Shown here one piece after another: positions 28,401-40,207 of a DNA stretch of 64,000 nucleotides. A model generated the notes under the pieces. That model was given only the letters and a program-made list of their open reading frames with translations. It made no database searches and was not told where the DNA came from. Position 1 is the stretch's first letter. Each line of letters opens with the position of its first letter. The position numbers and the translations under genes are program-made. The stretch comes from [Empedobacter] haloabium (GTDB lineage Bacteria > Pseudomonadota > Gammaproteobacteria > Burkholderiales > Burkholderiaceae_D): positions 372,001 through 436,000 of the forward strand of contig CP136508.1 in the NCBI GenBank assembly GCA_008011715.2. Reading direction: 5' to 3'.

Positions 28401-31274
28401 ATGCTCACTCCCAGCGGTAACACGAAGATCGACGCGCTTGCCTACGCAAGCTGGAACGCGAAACCAGGAACGCCGCTGACGCTGACCTACAGCTTTCCTG
28501 CCAGCGCGCCGCCGAATGCGACGGGCGAGGACCGCGCCGGCTTCGCGCCGATGACGGCGGCCCAGAAGGACGACGTGCGCACGGCCATGGCCACCTGGTC
28601 CGCCGTCGCCAACGTCACGTTCCGCGAAGTGACGAGCGGCGGCAAGCTGCAGCTGGCGACCAACGACCAGGGCGCCACCAGCGCGGCCTATGCCTACTAT
28701 CCGCAGCCGTACGCCATGTCGGGCCTGTACCTGAACAATGCCCTGTCGTACAACACCGCGACGGCGTCGAACGCCTACCGTATCAATGTGCTCGTGCACG
28801 AGCTGGGCCACAGCCTGGGCCTGAAGCACCCCGGCGACTACAACGCCGGCGGCGGCGGGTCGCCCGGCCCCTACCTGCCGGGCGCCCTCGACAACAGCGA
28901 CTACACGATGATGTCGTACTACGACGGTGCCAGCAAGGCCATCGACGGCAAGCGGCCGGCCGCGCCGATGCTGCTCGATATTCTGGCGATGCAGTACCTG
29001 TATGGCGCCAACACCGCCTGGCACGCGGGCAACGACGTCTACACCTTTACGAACACGGCGGCGCCGCAGTGCATCTGGGATGCGGGCGGCATCAATACGC
29101 TCGATTTTTCCGCCTGCACGGGCGCGACGATCATCGACCTGAACGCGGGCGCCTTCAGCGAGACGGCACCCGGCCTGCACAACGTTGCGCTGGCCTACGG
29201 CGTGGCCGTGCAGCGCGCCGTGGCCGGCGCGGGTGGCGCGACCATCCGTGCCAACGACCTGGGCAACCTGATCACCGGTGGCGCCGGCGCCGACGAGGTG
29301 CTGGGCGGTGCCGGCAACGACACCATCACGGGCGGCGCCGGCAACGACCGGCTGCAGGGCGGTCGCGGCAGCGATGTGCTGGACGGCGGCAGCGGCCGCG
29401 ACACGCTGGCCGGCGGTGCCGGCGACGACCGCTACGTCGTCGACAGCGCCCAGGACGTGGTGGATGAAACGGCGGCCGGCAGCGACGGCGTCGACACGCT
29501 GCTGACGGTGCTGTCCATGTGGACCTTGCAAGACGGTGTCGAGGTGCTGCACTACACCGGTAGTGGCGCCTTCAGCGGCAAGGGCAATGCGCTGGACAAC
29601 CGGCTCGCGGGCGGCGCGGGCAACGACCTGCTGGCCGGCGCCGGCGGCAACGACCGCCTCGATGGCGGCGGCGGCGCCGATACGCTCGACGGCGGCACCG
29701 GCAACGACATCATGCTGGGCGGCCTGGGCGACGACGTCTACCTGCTCGACGCGGCGGGCGACGTCATCACCGAAGGCGAAAGCGCCGGCCGCGACATGGT
29801 GCGCACGACGCTGGCCGCGCTCACGCTCATGCAGAACGTGGAAGACCTGGCGGGCACGGTGGCAAGCCGCGCCTATCGCCTGACAGGCAATGGGCTGGAC
29901 AATGTCATTGCCGGCAACAGCGGCAACGATACCCTGGCGGGCGGCGCCGGCAACGACACGCTGCGCGGCATGTCGGGCCGCGACAGCCTGCTCGGCGGCG
30001 AAGGCGACGACCGGCTCGAAGGCGGCAGCGGCGGCGACACGCTCGATGGCGGCGCCGGCAGCGACACCGCCGTCTTCGAGAGCGCGCTGGGCAACTACGA
30101 GCGCTCGCGTCCGACGGCGGACGACCTGAAGCTGGTCGACAAGATCAGCGGCGCGGCGGTCCTGGTGCGCAATACGGAAACGCTGGTGTTTGCCGGCGTG
30201 TCCTATACGCTGGCCGAACTGCGCGCTGGCCTGGCCAGCCCGGGCCGCGAGCAGCTGGCCGCCGGCGCGCTCGATGCCGTGGGTGGCAGCTTGCTGGACG
30301 GCACGGCGCACCACGACGTCCACCATGTCGGCAGCGCCAGCGACGTCATCGTCGAGGCAGTGGGCGGTGGCTTCGACACGGCGCTCGTCACGATCACGGC
30401 GGAAGGCTTCGACTGGACGCTCGGCGAGAACGTGGAGAGTGTCGTGTTGCGTGGCATGACGGCCGGTACCGTCACCGGCAATGCGCTCGCCAATGCGATG
30501 CAAGGCGATGGCGCGGCCAATACGCTGGACGGCGCGGCCGGCGACGACATCCTGGAAGGCGGCGCGGGCACCGACCACCTGCTGGGTGGCGCGGGCGGGG
30601 ACCTGCTCAACGGCGGCCGTGGCGCCGACGTGCTGGAGGGCGGCACGGGCGACGACGTGTATATCGTCGACGATGCCGGCGACGTCGTGCTGGAGCTGGC
30701 GGATGGCGGCAACGACCGGGTGATCACGGCGCAGGCGACGTGGCAGCTGGACGGCGGCATCGAACAGCTGCGCTTTACCGGCACCGGCGCGTTCGCGGGC
30801 ACCGGCAGCGAGCTCGATAATATCCTCGTCGGCGGTGCCTGGAACGACCGGCTCGACGGCGGCGCCGGCAACGACACCCTGGTAGGCGGCGCCGGCAGCG
30901 ACACCTTGACTGGCGGCGCCGGCAACGACACCTTCGTGCTGCGCCTGTCCGCCAGCGCCGACCGCGTGACGGATTTCGTGTCCGGCAGCGACCGGCTGGA
31001 GATCGACGCCGGCCGGGGCGCGTCGCTGACGATCGTCACGCGGGCCGCGGCTGACCTGACGCAGGCCGCGGCGGCCCGGGCGATCGGCCCGGCGGACCAG
31101 GCCCATGCGATCGGGGCCAGCGCGCTGTTCGTCGTCAACGACGGCACCTCGACAGCGCTGTTCCGTTTCCAGTCGGCCGACGGCAATGCGACCGTCAGCG
31201 CGGGCGAGCTGACGCAAATCGCCCAGCTGACGGGCGTGGGGGCCGTGACCGTCAACGACGTCGTCCTGCTGTAA
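28401..31274 (+). CDS. Serralysin-like M10 metalloprotease with RTX repeats
   Basis: A 957-residue predicted secreted protease. The catalytic domain (about 1-230) has the zinc motif HELGHSLGLKHPGDYN near residue 133 and the Met-turn TMMSYYDGAS. The rest carries at least four blocks of Ca-binding GGxGxDxxx nonapeptides (for example GGAGNDTITGGAGNDRLQGG). Each block is led by a similar module of about 35 residues ending in TG-x-G-N-x-LDN. No N-terminal signal peptide is present, and the C-terminus is hydrophobic (AVTVNDVVLL), as in type I secretion substrates. No ABC exporter or membrane-fusion gene is nearby, so a distant exporter is implied. Confidence 0.9.
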   Translation: MLTPSGNTKIDALAYASWNAKPGTPLTLTYSFPASAPPNATGEDRAGFAPMTAAQKDDVRTAMATWSAVANVTFREVTSGGKLQLATNDQGATSAAYAYYPQPYAMSGLYLNNALSYNTATASNAYRINVLVHELGHSLGLKHPGDYNAGGGGSPGPYLPGALDNSDYTMMSYYDGASKAIDGKRPAAPMLLDILAMQYLYGANTAWHAGNDVYTFTNTAAPQCIWDAGGINTLDFSACTGATIIDLNAGAFSETAPGLHNVALAYGVAVQRAVAGAGGATIRANDLGNLITGGAGADEVLGGAGNDTITGGAGNDRLQGGRGSDVLDGGSGRDTLAGGAGDDRYVVDSAQDVVDETAAGSDGVDTLLTVLSMWTLQDGVEVLHYTGSGAFSGKGNALDNRLAGGAGNDLLAGAGGNDRLDGGGGADTLDGGTGNDIMLGGLGDDVYLLDAAGDVITEGESAGRDMVRTTLAALTLMQNVEDLAGTVASRAYRLTGNGLDNVIAGNSGNDTLAGGAGNDTLRGMSGRDSLLGGEGDDRLEGGSGGDTLDGGAGSDTAVFESALGNYERSRPTADDLKLVDKISGAAVLVRNTETLVFAGVSYTLAELRAGLASPGREQLAAGALDAVGGSLLDGTAHHDVHHVGSASDVIVEAVGGGFDTALVTITAEGFDWTLGENVESVVLRGMTAGTVTGNALANAMQGDGAANTLDGAAGDDILEGGAGTDHLLGGAGGDLLNGGRGADVLEGGTGDDVYIVDDAGDVVLELADGGNDRVITAQATWQLDGGIEQLRFTGTGAFAGTGSELDNILVGGAWNDRLDGGAGNDTLVGGAGSDTLTGGAGNDTFVLRLSASADRVTDFVSGSDRLEIDAGRGASLTIVTRAAADLTQAAAARAIGPADQAHAIGASALFVVNDGTSTALFRFQSADGNATVSAGELTQIAQLTGVGAVTVNDVVLL

Positions 31275-31334
31275 CGCCGGCCCAGGTCTGCCCGCACCGC
31301 GACCATCGGAGGCTGTCCCCAATTTCCGTTGTCG

Positions 31335-31826
31335 CTATGGCTTGTTCATCTCCGCCAGCACGGCATTGCGCGTCTTCGCATCCAGCCGCGGCAAGACGCG
31401 CTGGAACTTCTCGCCAGTGGCGATGGCGGTGATCTGTGCGGACGTGAGCGGTGCCGGCACGGCCACCGGCGGCACCGGCTTGGGCCGGAACAACAGTGCC
31501 TGCCCCAGCAGCACGAGCAGCGCGCCGAAGGCGGCCGCGCCCAGCGCGACGGCCAGCTGGCGCCGCTCCGGCACCCGGGCCGCCGGCACCGTGGCGGAAG
31601 GCGCCGCCACGGCTGGCGCCGGCTCGAATTCGGACACCAGCGGCACCGAGGCCCCGGCCTGGCGCGCCAGCGCCGCCGACGCCGCGTCGATGCGCTCCAC
31701 GTGCCGTTCGACCGCCTCGGCCAGCACGGCTTCGTTCAGCGCGACGAGGGCGAAGATCGGATCGTCCACGTCCACCTTGACGCCGGTCTTCTCGAACACG
31801 AGGGTGCGCAGCTTGTGCTGGTCCAT
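31335..31826 (-). CDS. TraM-like single-pass membrane protein
   Basis: A 163-residue protein. The N-terminal MDQHKLRTLVFEKTGVKVDVDDPIFALVALNEAVL resembles TraM of IncP plasmids (an N-terminal segment with DDPI followed by helices). A Pro/Ala-rich stretch, a single transmembrane helix (QLAVALGAAAFGALLVLLGQALLF, about 90-113) and a short tail follow. In IncP plasmids TraM sits next to TraL, and here it starts 7 bp after a TraL-like gene. Function here is unknown; assignment rests on pattern recognition without a search. Confidence 0.6.
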   Translation of the reverse strand: MDQHKLRTLVFEKTGVKVDVDDPIFALVALNEAVLAEAVERHVERIDAASAALARQAGASVPLVSEFEPAPAVAAPSATVPAARVPERRQLAVALGAAAFGALLVLLGQALLFRPKPVPPVAVPAPLTSAQITAIATGEKFQRVLPRLDAKTRNAVLAEMNKP

Positions 31827-31833
31827 GGCGCGC

Positions 31834-32562
31834 TTACCACTCCACTTTGTCGAGCTGCTCGAACAGGTCGCGGAACACGACCTTGATGCGCTGCTTTTCC
31901 ATCACGTTGAACTTGTCGCTGGCTTTCACTTCCTCGAGCGTCATGCGCGCCGTGTTCATCTTCTTGACGTCCGCGCCGAACGTGTCGGCATTGCGCTGGG
32001 ACAGGACGACGCGCCCGCGCACGCGACCGGAATTCTCGGCGTAGGTCTGCGATTCGATGAAGGCCTTGCCGGAGGCCGATTGCAACGGGCCGAAATGCTC
32101 GTTCTCCCACAGTACCAGCGGCACGTTGGCCGACTTGGCGGTGGAGACGAAGCCCATCGCCGTGTCGTGCAGCGTGTCGCCGCCGCCCACGATGGTGTGG
32201 ATGTACACCTTGCGGCCGGAATCTTCGAGCAGGGCGAAGCAGTGGTTCTCCAACAGGTAGGCCAGCAGCGGCGAGAACGTGTTGGCGCCGTTGTCGATGA
32301 CGCAGTTGCCGTCCGCCTCCAGGATGTCGATCATCAGCGCGTCGAACCGCTTCGGGTCGATCGTGCGCGCTTCCGTCATGACGGGGATATGCTTGACGTC
32401 CAGCGCCTTGTAGCGCGAGAACGTGGTGTTCTCCTGGTCGGTGTCGTAGCAACGCAGCGGCGTGTCGTCTTTCGACTTGAGCCACTGCGCCAGGATGGTC
32501 GAGACCAGGGTCTTGCCGATGCCGCCTTTACCCTGGAGGATGAAATGAACCGTGTTTTGCAT
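31834..32562 (-). CDS. TraL-like ParA/MinD-family ATPase
   Basis: A 242-residue ATPase with a deviant Walker A motif near the N-terminus (VHFILQGKGGIGKTLVSTIL) and an Asp-rich switch DALMIDILEADGNCVIDNGAN. Overall layout and the start M-x-x-x-HFILQGKGGIGK match TraL of IncP plasmids and chromosomal relatives. The family are cytosolic ATPases of the SIMIBI class; TraL is thought to aid conjugation assembly. Only the TraM-like gene is linked; no relaxase, coupling protein or pilus gene is in the window. It may be a domesticated remnant or an independent positioning system. Confidence 0.75.
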   Translation of the reverse strand: MQNTVHFILQGKGGIGKTLVSTILAQWLKSKDDTPLRCYDTDQENTTFSRYKALDVKHIPVMTEARTIDPKRFDALMIDILEADGNCVIDNGANTFSPLLAYLLENHCFALLEDSGRKVYIHTIVGGGDTLHDTAMGFVSTAKSANVPLVLWENEHFGPLQSASGKAFIESQTYAENSGRVRGRVVLSQRNADTFGADVKKMNTARMTLEEVKASDKFNVMEKQRIKVVFRDLFEQLDKVEW

Positions 32563-32667
32563 CGATTGTTCTCCGAACGCGTGTAAGCCTTGCCCCGCGA
32601 ACGCCGCCGCGGGTTCCAGCTGAACTATACAGGGGCAGGGCCCGGCACGCGAGGATGCGGCGCGCGC

Positions 32668-33150
32668 TCAGTCGATGAAGCGCAGCAGCCCTTGCAAGGC
32701 ATGCACGACGGTCTGTTCGCGCACGGCATGACGGTCGCCGGAGAACACCAGGCGCTCGGTGTGGACGGTATCGCCGTTGGCCCAGCCGAAGCAGACGGTG
32801 CCGACCGGTTTGCCCGGCACGGCGCCCGTAGGGCCGGCAATACCGGTGGTGGAGACGGCCACGTGGGCATTGCTGCTGCCCAGCGCGCCCTGCGCCATCG
32901 CGGCGGCCACTTCCTCGCTGACGCTGCCGAACTGGGCGATCAGCGCGGCAGGCACTTCCAGCAGCTCCGTCTTGGACGCGTTGGAGTAGGTGATGAAGCC
33001 GCAATCGAACCAGCCGGTCGAGCCGGCGATTTCCGTGATCGCCTGCGCCACCCCGCCGCCGGTGCACGACTCGGCGGTAACCAGCAGCAATTCCTTGTCC
33101 TGCAGCGCGCGCCCTACCTGGGCGGCCAGTTCGTTGATGTCCGTGCTCAC
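32668..33150 (-). CDS. pncC: Nicotinamide-nucleotide amidohydrolase (CinA C-terminal family)
   Basis: A 160-residue single-domain protein matching the C-terminal domain of CinA. It deamidates NMN to nicotinate mononucleotide in pyridine nucleotide recycling. Signatures are LLVTAESCTGGGVAQAIT near residue 22, STGWFDCGFITYSNASKTELL, VSEEVAAAMAQGAL, and VSTTGIAGPTGAVPGKPVGTV near residue 100. The N-terminal MoaB-like domain of full CinA is absent, as in E. coli PncC. Confidence 0.92.
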   Translation of the reverse strand: MSTDINELAAQVGRALQDKELLLVTAESCTGGGVAQAITEIAGSTGWFDCGFITYSNASKTELLEVPAALIAQFGSVSEEVAAAMAQGALGSSNAHVAVSTTGIAGPTGAVPGKPVGTVCFGWANGDTVHTERLVFSGDRHAVREQTVVHALQGLLRFID

Positions 33151-33417
33151 GTGTCCCTCCTTCGCTGTGGCGCCAGCTCCTGGCTTGTGCGGTCCATTCT
33201 AGCGCGACGTCCGCGCGCACGGCCACGCGCGCAGGAAAATATTTGTCAAATGCAAAACACTTGTCCGGGTAATCACGCGCCGCCGTCCGCCAACTGAACG
33301 ATAGAATAGGCGCCAGGAGAACAAGGTGACGCAATTTCCAGGACTCAACCGGCGGTGCTGGCAGGTCAAGGCGATCACGGCCCCGTTCGTCCCTGCGCGG
33401 CAGCGTGGAGGCCGGCC

Positions 33418-35441
<2,024 letters not shown>

Positions 35442-35445
<4 letters not shown>

Positions 35446-38045
35446 TGATCAGCCGGGCCGACATCCTGAACGCCAGCATCCTGATCGTGGACGACCAGCC
35501 CGTCAACGTGCAGCTGCTGGAATACCTGCTGCAATCGACAGGCTATGCCAACGTCCGCTCCACCACCGACCCGCGCGTGGTGGCCGACTGGCACGCCGAG
35601 CACCGTTACGACATCATCATCCTCGACCTGCAGATGCCGGGCATGGACGGCTTCGACGTGATGGAGGCGCTGCGCCCGCTCGAGCCGGACAGCTACCTGC
35701 CGGTGCTGGTCGTCACGGCCGAGCCGGACAAGAAGCAGGCTGCGCTGGACGCCGGCGCGCGCGACTTCGTCACCAAGCCGTTCGATCCGGTCGAGGTGCT
35801 GACGCGCATCCGCAACCAGATCGAGGTGCGCCTGATGCAGCGCGAGGCCAGGCGCCACAACACCATCCTGGAGCAGACGGTGCGCGAGCGCACGGCCGAC
35901 CTGCAGCGCTTTCGCAGCGCGATGGATGCCACCGCAGACGCCATCTTCCTGATCGACACCGGCACGATGGACCTGGTGGACGTCAACGACGGCGCCTGCC
36001 GCATGCTGGGCTACACGCGGCGCCAGCTGCTGGCGCTGGAACCGGTCCGCATCGGGCTGGGCCATCGGGAGGACCTGCAGCGCCAGGCAGAGGCCGCGCT
36101 GGCGCATGGCGACCTGCGCTCGCCCACGCTGACCGAAACCGAGTTGCTGCGCCAGGACCACGCCACCGTGCCGGCCGAGGTGTACTGGCAGCTGCAGCAG
36201 GGTGGCGAAGCTGGCGACGGCGTGCGCCAGCGCACGCTGATCTGCGTGGCGCGCGACATCAGCGAACGCCGCCGTGCCGAGGAGCTGCTGGCCCACGCGG
36301 CCCATTACGACAGCCTGACCGGCCTGCCCAACCGCACGCTGTTCTACCGCACCCTGATGGACGCGATCGAGCTGGCGCGCGACAAGGAATGGCGCATCGT
36401 CGTGCTGTTCATCGGCCTGGACCGCTTCAAGAGCGTCAACGATTCGCTCGGCGCGGGCATGGGCGACGTGCTGCTGCGCGAATTCTCCAACCGCCTGGTG
36501 CAGTGCGTGCGCATCCGCGACACCGTCGGCCGCCTGGGCGGCGACGAGTTCGGCCTGATCCTGACGATGACGCGCGACCAGCACGACGCGGTGCTGGTGG
36601 CGAATGAAGTGCGCGACGCGCTGCGCGCACCGTTCCAGCTGGGCGAGCACCAGGCCACGCTGACGGCCTCGATCGGCATTGCCGTCTATCCGGACGACGC
36701 GGGCGACCCGGAAACGCTGGTCAAATACGCCAACACGGCGATGACGCAGGCGAAGGAGGCGGGCAGCGACGCCTACCGCTTCTTCACGGCGGGCATGAAC
36801 GTGCAGGTGCTGGCGCGGCTGGACCTGGAGATGGCGCTGCGGCGCGCGCTGGACCAGGACGAGCTGGAACTGCACTACCAGCCCAAGGTCAACCTGCACA
36901 CGGGCCGCATCAGCGGCGCCGAGGCGCTGCTGCGCTGGAACCGGCCCGGCCACGGCATGGTCTACCCGGCCGAATTCGTCAGCGTGCTGGAGGAAACGGG
37001 CCTGATCGTGCGCACCGGCGCGTGGATCATCGACGCGGCCTGCCGCCAGATCGCCGCGTGGCTGGAATCGCCGGTGGGGCCCATCCACGTCGCCGTCAAC
37101 GTGGCGTCGCGCCAGTTCGTCGAGGGCGACCTGGAACGGGACATCAACGAGGCGCTGGAGCGCCACGAGGTGCCGCCGGAGCTGCTGGAGCTGGAGCTGA
37201 CGGAAACGGCGCTGATGTCGAACGCCGAGCGCACCATCGAGGTGCTGACCAAGCTGCGCGAGCTGGGCATCAAGGTGGCGATCGACGACTTCGGCACGGG
37301 CTATTCCTCGCTGGCCTACCTGCAGCGCTTCCCGATCGACAAGCTGAAGATCGACATCGCCTTCGTGCGCAACATCACGACCAACCCGAACGACGCGGCG
37401 ATCGCGCTGGCCATCATCAGCATGGCGCACAGCTTGAAACTGCGGGTGGTGGCGGAAGGGGTGGAAAGCCGGCCGCAGCTGGAATACCTGCGCCGCAACC
37501 GTTGCGACGAAGTGCAGGGCTTCTTCTTCAGCCGGCCGCTGTCGCCGGGCGACATGGGTCAGCTCGTCGTCAACGGCAAGGCGCTGCCGCCGGACCCGAA
37601 CGCGGCCAGCGAGCCACCGCAGACGCTCTTGATCGTGGATGACGACGTCAACGTGCTGTCGTCGCTGCACCGGCTGTTCCGGCGCGACGGCTACCGCATC
37701 CTGACGGCCGCGTCGCCGGCGGAAGGCTTCGACCTGCTGGCGCTGCACCCGGTGCAGGTGATCGTGTGCGACCAGCGCATGCCCATCATGAGCGGCACGG
37801 AATTCCTCAGCAAGGTGAAGGACATGTACCCGGACACGATCCGCATCATCCTGTCCGGCTACACGGGTCTGGAAGCGATGCTGGACTCGATCAACCGCGG
37901 CGCGATCTACCGCTTTTACACCAAGCCCTGGGACGACATCCAACTGCGCGACAATATCCGGCTGGCGTTCCACCACTACTGGCTGATGCATGGCAGCGGG
38001 CGGCAGGCCGGCAAGCCGGGCGAGGATCACACCGCGCTGCCATAA
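35442..38045 (+). CDS. Response regulator REC-PAS-GGDEF-EAL-REC
   Basis: An 867-residue c-di-GMP enzyme. REC with Asp62 (IIILDLQMPGMDGFD), PAS (about 150-285), then GGDEF with intact catalytic RLGGDEFGLI and an upstream inhibitory RIRD site. The EAL domain has its active motif in SGAEALLRWNRPG (Glu494) and the later DDFGTGYSSLAYLQRFPID. A second receiver follows with Asp777 (VIVCDQRMPIMSG). Both enzyme sites look intact, so it may make and break c-di-GMP under control of two receivers. The first likely partner is the overlapping hybrid kinase. A terminal receiver after EAL is uncommon. Confidence 0.92.
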
Positions 38046-38090
38046 ACTGCCCACGGCTTACCTGGAGCCGCCGCAGACGCTCACAGGCTT

Positions 38091-38185
38091 GGGGTCTGTC
38101 CCTTTTGGGACTGACCCCGGTTTTAATCGCGGGCAGCAAGTTCACGATAAAAACCGGGGTCAGTCCCCGTGCGGGGACAGACCCC
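38091..38185. repeat. Inverted pair of REP-like hairpins (BIME-like module)
   Basis: Hairpin one (38091-38118) is GGGGTCTGTCCC, loop TTTT, GGGACTGACCCC. Hairpin two (38156-38185) is GGGGTCAGTCCCC, loop GTGC, GGGGACAGACCCC. Inner flanks are CCGGTTTT and AAAACCGG, as at 10683-10777. The module sits between the convergent regulator and thiL genes. Confidence 0.85.
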
Positions 38186-38208
38186 AAGCGCGCGAACGCC
38201 GATGGTGC

Positions 38209-39180
38209 TCAAGCAAAGTGATCGAACCCCGCCAGCGCCAATTCAAGCGGCGCGCCCGCCCCATCGACCAGCCGCAAGCCGGCCTGCGCCTCGATGCGCC
38301 CAACCCGCGTCACCGCCGTCCCACACGCGGCACCCGCGGCCACGATGCGCTCACGCTGCGCCGGGTCGGCCGTGAAGCACAACTCGTAATCGTCGCCACC
38401 GGCCGCCGTGAACGCGCGCCGCAGCCGCTGTTCCTGCCGCGCCAGCGCGGGTCCGGCGGGCAGCGCATCCACGTCCAGCGTGGCGCCCACACCGGAGCGC
38501 GCCAGGATGTGCCCAAGGTCACCGACCAGGCCATCGGAGATGTCGATGGCGGCGCGTGCCAGCCCCTGCGCCGCCAGTGCCACGCCCAGCGCCACCCGCG
38601 GCGTCGGCTGATGCATGCGGGTGGCGGCTGCCGCCAGCGCGTCCGCATCCAGCGCCAGCTCGCCGCGCAAGCCGGCCAGCGCCAGGCGCGCGTCGCCCAG
38701 CGTGCCGGAGACCCAGATGTCGTCGCCCGGCCGCGCGGCGTCACGCCGCAGTGCCCGGCCCGGCGCCACTTCACCGAACACGGTGATGCAGATGTTGAGC
38801 GGACCCTTGGTGGTGTCGCCGCCGATCAACTGGCAGTCGTGCGCGTCGGCCAGCGCGAACAGGCCGCTGGAAAAGCCGTGCAGCCAGTCGCGCTCGGCGG
38901 CCGGCAGCGCCAGCGCCAGGGTAAAGCCGACGGGCCGCGCGCCCATCGCCGCCAGGTCCGAGAGGTTGACGGCCAGACTTTTGTGACCGAGCCGGCGCGG
39001 GTCTTCGCCAGCGAAGAAGTGCCGGCCCTCGACCAGCATGTCGGACGAGATGGCCGTCTGCATGCCGCTAATCGCCGCCAGCAGCGCGCAGTCGTCGCCG
39101 ATGCCCAGCACCGCGCGCTGTGGCCCACTGCCGGCGGGGCGGTCGAAGTATTGTTTGATCAGGTCGAATTCGGAAAGCAT
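38209..39180 (-). CDS. thiL: Thiamine-monophosphate kinase
   Basis: A 323-residue enzyme that phosphorylates thiamine monophosphate to the active diphosphate. The start MLSEFDLIKQYFDRP is the family start; the open frame further upstream passes through the RAYT terminal repeat. Signatures are GIGDDCALLA near residue 29, SSDMLVEGRHF, HKSLAVNLSDLAAMGARPV, LIGGDTTKGPLNICITVFG, AIDISDGLVGDLGHIL and GGDDYELCFT. It belongs to the AIRS-related fold. Its upstream region is shared with the REP-transposase element, which may have separated it from its original promoter context. Confidence 0.94.
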   Translation of the reverse strand: MLSEFDLIKQYFDRPAGSGPQRAVLGIGDDCALLAAISGMQTAISSDMLVEGRHFFAGEDPRRLGHKSLAVNLSDLAAMGARPVGFTLALALPAAERDWLHGFSSGLFALADAHDCQLIGGDTTKGPLNICITVFGEVAPGRALRRDAARPGDDIWVSGTLGDARLALAGLRGELALDADALAAAATRMHQPTPRVALGVALAAQGLARAAIDISDGLVGDLGHILARSGVGATLDVDALPAGPALARQEQRLRRAFTAAGGDDYELCFTADPAQRERIVAAGAACGTAVTRVGRIEAQAGLRLVDGAGAPLELALAGFDHFA

Positions 39181-39205
39181 GGGGGCATTGTACCGAAGGG
39201 CAAAA

Positions 39206-39238
39206 CCGGGGTCAGGTCTGGCAATCGGACATTTCCAC
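39206..39238. repeat. Left terminal repeat of the RAYT element
   Basis: CCGGGGTCAGGTCTG, a short variable part, then TCGGACATTT and CCAC. Its reverse complement recurs at 40208-40242, and CCGGGGTCAG is shared with the genome-dispersed hairpins. Confidence 0.8.
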
Positions 39239-39334
39239 GCCCTCAGCCGCCACACGCCACCGATTTGATCCATATCACATCCCCCTGCGGTCGAGGTCAA
39301 CCCTGGCCACCATGGCAAGCGGTACCGTTGCGCG

Positions 39335-40207
39335 ATGACCCGTCCCCTTCGCCTCGAATTCCCTGGTGCCTGCTATCACGTGACGTCGCGTGGCGATCGC
39401 CGCGAGGAGATCTATCGTGACGATTCCGATCGCCTGGTCTGGCTGGACGGATTGGCCACGGTCTGCCAGCGGTTCAATTTCCTGGTGCATGCCTACTGCC
39501 AGATGGGGAATCACTATCACCTGGTGGTCCAGACGGCGGAGGGCAATCTGTCGCAGGGGATGCGTCATCTGAACGGTACATATACCCAGCGCTTCAATCG
39601 CCGCCATCAGCTGGCGGGTCATCTTTTCCAGGGCCGCTATCATGCGGTGCTGGTGCAGCGCGGCAGCCACCTGCTGGAGCTGGGCCGCTATGTCGTCTTG
39701 AACCCGCTGCGCGCGGGATTGGTCAAGTCTCTCGACGAGTGGCCGTGGAGCAGCCATCCTTATGTTCTCGGCAGGTACCGGGCGCCGGCCTGGCTGGATG
39801 TCGACGGGCTATTGCGCCAGTTCGGCCCTGAACGCAGCCGTGCCTTGCAGGCGTATGCCCGTTTTGTTACCGAAGGCGTCGGGTGCGCGAGTCCGTTGGA
39901 GCGTGCCCAGCATGGACTAGTGCTGGGCGATGACGACTTCGTCGCGTGCCATCGCACGCCTGTCCCCGGTGAACTGCTGCGTGAAGTCTGCAAGACCCAG
40001 CGGCGGCTGTTTGCCATGTCCCTGCACGAATATGAGCAGGAGTATCCCGAGCGTGATCGGGCGATGGCACAGGCGTATCGGTCCGCAGCTTACACAATGG
40101 CACAGATCGCTGAGCATTTTGACGTCTCGCTGAAGACTGTCAGCCGCGCGGTCCAGCGGTGTGAGGATGCGGAAGCCCGGCAGATGCCGGGCGTTGCAGG
40201 GGAGTGA
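39335..40207 (+). CDS. REP-associated tyrosine transposase (RAYT, IS200-like Y1 family)
   Basis: A 290-residue HUH single-strand DNA transposase. The start MTRPLRLEFPGACYHVTSRGDRREEI is typical of the TnpA_REP family. The HUH motif is in MGNHYHLVVQT (His-Tyr-His). The catalytic tyrosine is in LELGRYVVLNPLRAGLV. The C-terminal part contains a helix-turn-helix (TMAQIAEHFDVSLKTVSRAVQ) resembling the DnaA-type extension of these proteins. Known RAYTs cut REP hairpins and spread them. The frame looks intact. The stop lies at the edge of the right terminal repeat. Confidence 0.92.
   Translation: MTRPLRLEFPGACYHVTSRGDRREEIYRDDSDRLVWLDGLATVCQRFNFLVHAYCQMGNHYHLVVQTAEGNLSQGMRHLNGTYTQRFNRRHQLAGHLFQGRYHAVLVQRGSHLLELGRYVVLNPLRAGLVKSLDEWPWSSHPYVLGRYRAPAWLDVDGLLRQFGPERSRALQAYARFVTEGVGCASPLERAQHGLVLGDDDFVACHRTPVPGELLREVCKTQRRLFAMSLHEYEQEYPERDRAMAQAYRSAAYTMAQIAEHFDVSLKTVSRAVQRCEDAEARQMPGVAGE

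Noticed and set aside
28302..31322. 1006-residue minus-strand open frame opposite the RTX protease
   Set aside because: It mirrors the repetitive glycine/aspartate codons of the RTX gene, with low-complexity Ala/Val/Arg composition and no family pattern.
39265..39278. FNR/Anr-like box TTGATCCATATCAC
   Set aside because: One half-site deviates (ATCAC instead of ATCAA) and it lies inside the RAYT element with no respiration gene nearby; chance match is likely.
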